Source: Chitinophaga pinensis (GTDB lineage: Bacteria; Bacteroidota; Bacteroidia; Flavobacteriales; Flavobacteriaceae). Taken from it: a DNA stretch of 35,215 nucleotides. Within the stretch, counting starts at the first letter, position 1; each line of letters begins with the position of its first letter. A program made the position numbers and the translations under genes. The stretch is taken from positions 1-35,215 of the forward strand of contig CALPMA020000006.1 of the NCBI GenBank assembly GCA_943324545.2, in the 5' to 3' direction. Shown in pieces: positions 31,478 to 35,215 of the stretch. The notes beneath the pieces were generated by a model that worked only from the letters and a program-made list of their open reading frames with translations, did no database searches and was not told the origin of the DNA.

Positions 31478-32308
31478 TTATTGTTTCTTCATTTCTTTTT
31501 CGATCATTTCGTAAAATTCATCGATTTTAGGTAAGATTACAATACGAGTTCTCCTATTTATTGCTCTATTTACGACAGAGTTGTTATCTACTAATGGGAC
31601 AAATTCTCCACGACCGGCAGCAATTAACTGCTTAGGATTTACTTTTAAATCTTTTGTTAAAACGCGAACAATAGCTGTAGAACGTTTCGCACTTAAATCC
31701 CAGTTATCTATTAAAATATTATTTCCAATAAACGGAACATTATCTGTATGACCCTCTACCATACACTCAAATGTTGGTTTTTCATTAATGATTTTAGCTA
31801 CTTTCGCAAGTACCTCTTTAGCACGATCGCTAACTAAATAGCTTCCACTTTTAAATAATAATTTATCAGCAATAGAGATGAAGACAACTCCTTTTTCAAC
31901 ATTCACTTCAATGTCTGGATCTGTAACTCCTACAGCGCTTTTAATACTTGTTACTAATGCTAAAGTTACACTATCTTTTTTAGTTAAAGCATCTTGCATT
32001 CTAGAAATTTTAATGTCTTTTTCTTTAATAGTTTCTAATGCTTTTTCAATATTTTGTGCTCCTTTAGTAGATAACGTGGTCATATTATCCATATTTTGAA
32101 TTAAATTGGTATTACTTTTCTTTAGAAAATCAATTTGATTAATTAGAGCATCCTTGTCATTAATACACATGTTTAATTTCACGGTGCATGAATTTAATAA
32201 ATCTTGAATTTCTTTATTTTTTGTTTCTAGATCAACAAATTTTTTCTTAGAAACGCAAGAAGTGGAAAATAAAGTTAAAAATAATAATGATAAAACGATT
32301 CTTTTCAT
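31478..32308 (-). CDS. OmpA-family lipoprotein with coiled coil
   Basis: A 276-residue outer-membrane lipoprotein (signal MKRIVLSLLFLTLFSTSC, lipidated C18, lipobox STSC). Residues about 23-110 are heptad-rich and Lys/Asp/Asn rich, a likely coiled-coil stalk. Residues about 145-260 are an OmpA-like peptidoglycan-binding domain: FKSGSYLVSDRAKEVL, CMVEGHTDNVPF and NWDLSAKRSTAIVRVL, then GRGEF and NRRTRIVILP. It likely ties the outer membrane to the wall. The -7 box TAATTTTG lies at 32332-32325. It is alone in its operon; the GT2 gene upstream on the same strand ends 57 bases before it. Confidence 0.93.
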   Translation of the reverse strand: MKRIVLSLLFLTLFSTSCVSKKKFVDLETKNKEIQDLLNSCTVKLNMCINDKDALINQIDFLKKSNTNLIQNMDNMTTLSTKGAQNIEKALETIKEKDIKISRMQDALTKKDSVTLALVTSIKSAVGVTDPDIEVNVEKGVVFISIADKLLFKSGSYLVSDRAKEVLAKVAKIINEKPTFECMVEGHTDNVPFIGNNILIDNWDLSAKRSTAIVRVLTKDLKVNPKQLIAAGRGEFVPLVDNNSVVNRAINRRTRIVILPKIDEFYEMIEKEMKKQ

Positions 32309-32324
32309 GAGGTTTATTTTTTTA

Positions 32325-32332
32325 CAAAATTA
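32325..32332 (-). promoter_or_regulatory. -7 box (TAATTTTG) of OmpA-family gene
   Basis: On the minus strand TAATTTTG (32332-32325), 16 bases before the ATG, fits TAnnTTTG. The nearest TTG is only 10 bases upstream. Confidence 0.45.
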
Positions 32333-32365
32333 AAGAAAATAACAATACGATTGATTTAAAAATTT

Positions 32366-33346
32366 TCAAAAATTATGCTGTTTTTTAATATAATAATTAT
32401 ATACTATACTATTTCTTTCAAAATAGTGATTAACTTTAATTTGGCCTCTTTTATTTAAATTCATTTGAATTAAATGATAATAATGGAAATGCGCTTTTAA
32501 TACAGCAAATAAATGTGTAAATTTTCCTTGGAATAAAAATCTAATTCCTGCAATACCATCTAATAACATTCGAATAAATATTATTTTAAGTAGTTTTTCG
32601 TTAGGTAAATTTTTGGTTAACATGAATAAAGAATTTCTAAAATTCAAAAAAGTTTTCTTAGGGTTTTCTTCGCTTAATGTTGCTCCGCCAACATGATAAA
32701 TGGTAGATAAACCATTGTATTTTATAATGTATTTTTTATTTTTTGCACGCCAACATAAATCTATTTCTTCTTGATGAGCAAAAAAATCTCCATCAAAACC
32801 GTTTAATTCTCTGTATACAGAACTTCTTATAAAAAAACACGCCCCTGATGCCCAAAAAATTTCGCAAGTATCGTTGTATTGCCCCAAATCTTTTTCTATG
32901 GTTTCAAATATTCTCCCACGACAATAAGGAAAACCATATTTATCAATAAAACCTCCGCCAGCGCCAGCATATTCAAAATAGTCTTTACGTTTGTAATCCA
33001 ATATTTTCGGTTGAACAATTGCAGTATTTGGTTCGTTTTTGAAGGTTTCAAGTATTGGTTGTAACCAATTTGGAGTAACTTCAACATCTGAATTTACTAA
33101 GGCAAAAATATCGGCATTAACCGATTTTAAGGCTTCGTTATAACCCTGAGCAAACCCAAAGTTGTATTCGTTTTTTATTATTTGAACCGAAGGAAAATTA
33201 GTGGAAACAAATGAAATCGAATCGTCTGAAGAGTCATTATCGGCTAGATAAATTGTTGATTCTGGAGAGTTTTTAATAATCGATGGCAGAAACTGTTCTA
33301 ACAATTTCTTACCATTCCAATTTAAAATTACAACTGCAATTTTCAT
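32366..33346 (-). CDS. glycosyltransferase family 2 protein
   Basis: A 326-residue GT-A fold transferase that uses a nucleotide sugar. It begins KIAVVILNWNGKKLLEQFL (NWNG motif), has LADNDSSDDS, then ALVNSDVEVTPNW (the DxD-like metal site as SDV) and the catalytic-region motif HQEEIDLCWRAK. The C-terminal 60 residues look membrane-associated, possibly peripheral. Sequence is closest in style to rhamnosyl- and related transferases of cell-surface glycans; sugar not predictable. It starts 9 bases after the HsdR-N gene, so those two form an operon. Confidence 0.92.
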   Translation of the reverse strand: MKIAVVILNWNGKKLLEQFLPSIIKNSPESTIYLADNDSSDDSISFVSTNFPSVQIIKNEYNFGFAQGYNEALKSVNADIFALVNSDVEVTPNWLQPILETFKNEPNTAIVQPKILDYKRKDYFEYAGAGGGFIDKYGFPYCRGRIFETIEKDLGQYNDTCEIFWASGACFFIRSSVYRELNGFDGDFFAHQEEIDLCWRAKNKKYIIKYNGLSTIYHVGGATLSEENPKKTFLNFRNSLFMLTKNLPNEKLLKIIFIRMLLDGIAGIRFLFQGKFTHLFAVLKAHFHYYHLIQMNLNKRGQIKVNHYFERNSIVYNYYIKKQHNF

Positions 33347-33355
33347 TTATTTATA

Positions 33356-33802
33356 TTAAAATTGATATTCAGGTAGTTCTTGTAGAAAATCATACTTTTC
33401 ATTCTCATAATCCATTTTGCAAAAGTAATGATTAAGTCCATTAGTCACCATTAAATATTCTGCTTTTAAAGTCATATTGTATCTTGCAATTTGATCGAAA
33501 GTACTTTGAGTAACTTTAACTTCTGGAGCTTTACATTCTACTAAAATTGTAATATCCCCATCTGGTTTATAAACGACAATATCATATCTTTTGGTTAAAT
33601 TATTGATTTTTATCAACTTCTCAACATTGATATGTGACTTAGGATATTTTTTCTCTTGCAATAGAAATTGAACCACATGTTGGCGAACCCATTCTTCAGG
33701 TGAAATAATTATAAATTTTTTCCTAATTTCATCGAAAATAGCTACTTTATTTTCACTATTTTTGAATCGGAATGAATAAGTTGGAAATTGCAATTGCTTC
33801 AT
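33356..33802 (-). CDS. stand-alone type I restriction HsdR N-terminal-like nuclease domain
   Basis: A 148-residue protein that matches only the N-terminal domain of HsdR (HSDR_N family), without helicase or C-terminal parts. It keeps the PD-(D/E)xK nuclease core: D74 in KRYDIVVY and E89xK91 in LVECKAP, so cleavage activity is possible. No hsdM or hsdS is present, so it is not a classical restriction system. It is divergent from holA and upstream of a GT2 gene, an order I recall from several flavobacteria. Its role is unknown; a general DNA repair or turnover function is a guess. Confidence 0.88.
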   Translation of the reverse strand: MKQLQFPTYSFRFKNSENKVAIFDEIRKKFIIISPEEWVRQHVVQFLLQEKKYPKSHINVEKLIKINNLTKRYDIVVYKPDGDITILVECKAPEVKVTQSTFDQIARYNMTLKAEYLMVTNGLNHYFCKMDYENEKYDFLQELPEYQF

Positions 33803-33891
33803 AAAGCAAAAGTATAAAATTAGTTTAAAAGTTTATGTTTATAAATATACCCGATTCTAACAACTTTTTACATTAAATAACTGCTCAAACA

Positions 33892-34896
33892 ATGGATGAA
33901 GTTGTAAAAATAGTAAATGACATAAAAGAAGGTAATTTAAAACCCATCTATTTTTTAATGGGCGAGGAGCCTTATTATATAGATAGACTATCAGATTATA
34001 TCGAAAATAATGTACTTTCTGAAGAAGAAAAGGGCTTTAATCAAACGGTACTTTATGGACGTGATGTTTCTATTGAAGATATAGTTTCAGCAGCAAAACG
34101 GTATCCTATGATGGCTGAAAGACAAGTTATTATTGTTAAAGAAGCTCAAGATTTGTCCAAATCAATAGACAAATTTGAGAATTACGCATCAGATCCTATG
34201 CCTTCTACAGTATTAGTTCTTTGCTATAAATACAAAACTCTTGATAAGCGTAAAAAAGTGACTAAACTAATTGAAAAATCAGGATTAGTTTTTGAAAGTA
34301 AGAAATTATATGAAAACCAAGTCGGTCAATGGATTAACCGAGTTTTACAAGCTAAAAATTACTCCATTGAAGCCAAAGCTTCCGCAATGCTCATAGAGTT
34401 TTTAGGTACCAATTTGGAAAAGATTAATAATGAATTGGACAAACTTCAAATTATTTTACCTCTTGGAAGTACAATCTCTGCTAATGACATAGAGGAGAAT
34501 ATAGGTTTTAGTAAAGATTATAATATTTTTGAGTTACGAAAAGCAATAGGTGAAATGAACCAGTTAAAATCGTATAAAATAGCTCAGTATTTTTCAGAAA
34601 ACCCTAAAGACCATCCTTTAGTAATGACAACGGGAATGCTATTTAGTTTCTTTGTTCAATTGCTTCAATACCATGGATTAAAGGATAAAAATCCTAAAAA
34701 TGTAGCTACAATCTTGAAGGTTAATCCGTACTTCCTCAAAGATTATGATGTTGCATTAAGAAATTATCCAATGAAAAAAGTAAGTAGAATAGTTACACTT
34801 CTTAGGGATATAGATGTAAAAAGCAAAGGTGTTGGAGCCAATTCTTTACCTCAGCAAGAATTATTGAAAGAAATGCTAGTTGGAATTTTTAATTAA
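33892..34896 (+). CDS. holA: DNA polymerase III subunit delta
   Basis: HolA is the delta subunit of the clamp loader, which opens the beta clamp. The 334-residue protein begins with the delta-type IKEGNLKPIYFLMGEEPYYIDRL, and the helical middle and C-terminal regions (about 130-330) fit the family, including the late SKGVGANSLPQQELLKEMLVG. As expected, it lacks the functional Walker A of the ATP-binding subunits. It is divergent from the HsdR-N gene. A CAL67264-type membrane gene follows after 83 bases. Confidence 0.94.
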   Translation: MDEVVKIVNDIKEGNLKPIYFLMGEEPYYIDRLSDYIENNVLSEEEKGFNQTVLYGRDVSIEDIVSAAKRYPMMAERQVIIVKEAQDLSKSIDKFENYASDPMPSTVLVLCYKYKTLDKRKKVTKLIEKSGLVFESKKLYENQVGQWINRVLQAKNYSIEAKASAMLIEFLGTNLEKINNELDKLQIILPLGSTISANDIEENIGFSKDYNIFELRKAIGEMNQLKSYKIAQYFSENPKDHPLVMTTGMLFSFFVQLLQYHGLKDKNPKNVATILKVNPYFLKDYDVALRNYPMKKVSRIVTLLRDIDVKSKGVGANSLPQQELLKEMLVGIFN

Positions 34897-34979
34897 TTCT
34901 ACCTATTTACAATAGTAATAGCATTTGAATTAATAACTATTTTAACGATATTTGTCATTCAAATTTTAAAATTTCATTT

Positions 34980-35162
34980 ATGGGAATGAATAAAAATACA
35001 ATTTTAGGTTGGGCAACGTTATTAATGGTACTAATGGGTTTGTTACTAATTGGATTGGGAATTTTTAAATATAGTGAAATCTCAGGATGGGGATTTGTTG
35101 CCGCTGGGGTTGGTTTTCTAGCAAATGCATGGGTTTTTAATGCACTAAAAGGTAGGATTTAA
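34980..35162 (+). CDS. small CAL67264-type membrane protein (60 aa)
   Basis: A 60-residue two-pass membrane protein: helices about 8-28 and 34-54, with NALKGR near the end. The start is ATGGGAATG; translation may begin at the second Met two codons in. The pattern LGWATLLMVLMGLLLIGLG and GWGFVAAGVGFLANAWVFNALKGR fits my memory of the CAL67264 family, short proteins of unknown function in Flavobacteriia. It follows holA and has its own short leader. Confidence 0.8.
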   Translation: MGMNKNTILGWATLLMVLMGLLLIGLGIFKYSEISGWGFVAAGVGFLANAWVFNALKGRI

Positions 35163-35215
35163 TTTTTTCAAACAGAAAAATCATATAATTATTTATAATA
35201 TAATAAAATAAAATA

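Noticed and set aside
33356-33802. A type I restriction-modification locus
   Set aside because: Only an HsdR N-terminal domain is present; no methylase, specificity subunit or helicase part in the window.

Overview
The window looks like chromosome of a low-GC member of Flavobacteriaceae, most likely Flavobacterium or a close relative. The signs are: -7 promoter boxes of the Bacteroidota type TAnnTTTG, few Shine-Dalgarno sequences, a transketolase split into two genes, and several small families I know mainly from flavobacteria (CCC-motif membrane protein, DUF2752, CAL67264-type membrane protein, DUF6671). The species is inferred from protein character only; there is no rRNA or tRNA here.

Layout: (1) 1-3000 is accessory-like: a leftward, translationally coupled trio ending in a DUF6671 gene cut by the window edge, a divergent LysR regulator, and a secreted-protein gene broken at a 12-base poly-A tract. 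(2) 3000-7550 holds phnA, coaD and ddl leftward, and a PASTA-domain protein plus an RluD-type pseudouridine synthase rightward. The divergent ddl/PASTA gap carries a structured element resembling the interspersed flavobacterial 'Flavo-1' repeat/RNA. (3) 7650-11400 holds yaaA, a PabA/TrpG amidotransferase, and a marR - nitroreductase - yceI operon whose promoter is covered by stacked palindromes, followed by a rhodanese. (4) 11460-16100 holds rocD with an unusual Cys cluster, small membrane proteins, an Smr protein, a lipoprotein and a cysteine desulfurase. (5) 16100-22000 is a leftward housekeeping block: dnaB, accA, an EamA transporter, an LptF/G permease and tgt. The Tgt lacks three of its four zinc ligands. 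(6) 22000-27450 holds a repeat-like intergenic region, an LtaS-type sulfatase-fold membrane protein, and the two transketolase halves separated by a secreted protein of unknown function. (7) 27500-35215 holds a TSUP transporter, a UvrD/PcrA-type helicase, a YrdC-type threonylcarbamoyl-AMP synthase, an OmpA-family lipoprotein, a GT2 glycosyltransferase, a stand-alone HsdR-N nuclease domain, holA and a CAL67264-type membrane protein.

Most genes are core metabolism, envelope or replication. I found no CRISPR array, prophage, insertion sequence or defence island, and no clearly new multi-gene system. The best leads are small: the poly-A frameshift, the palindrome array over the marR promoter, the zinc-ligand loss in Tgt, the Cys cluster in RocD, the gene lodged between the transketolase halves, and two intergenic repeat or RNA-like elements.
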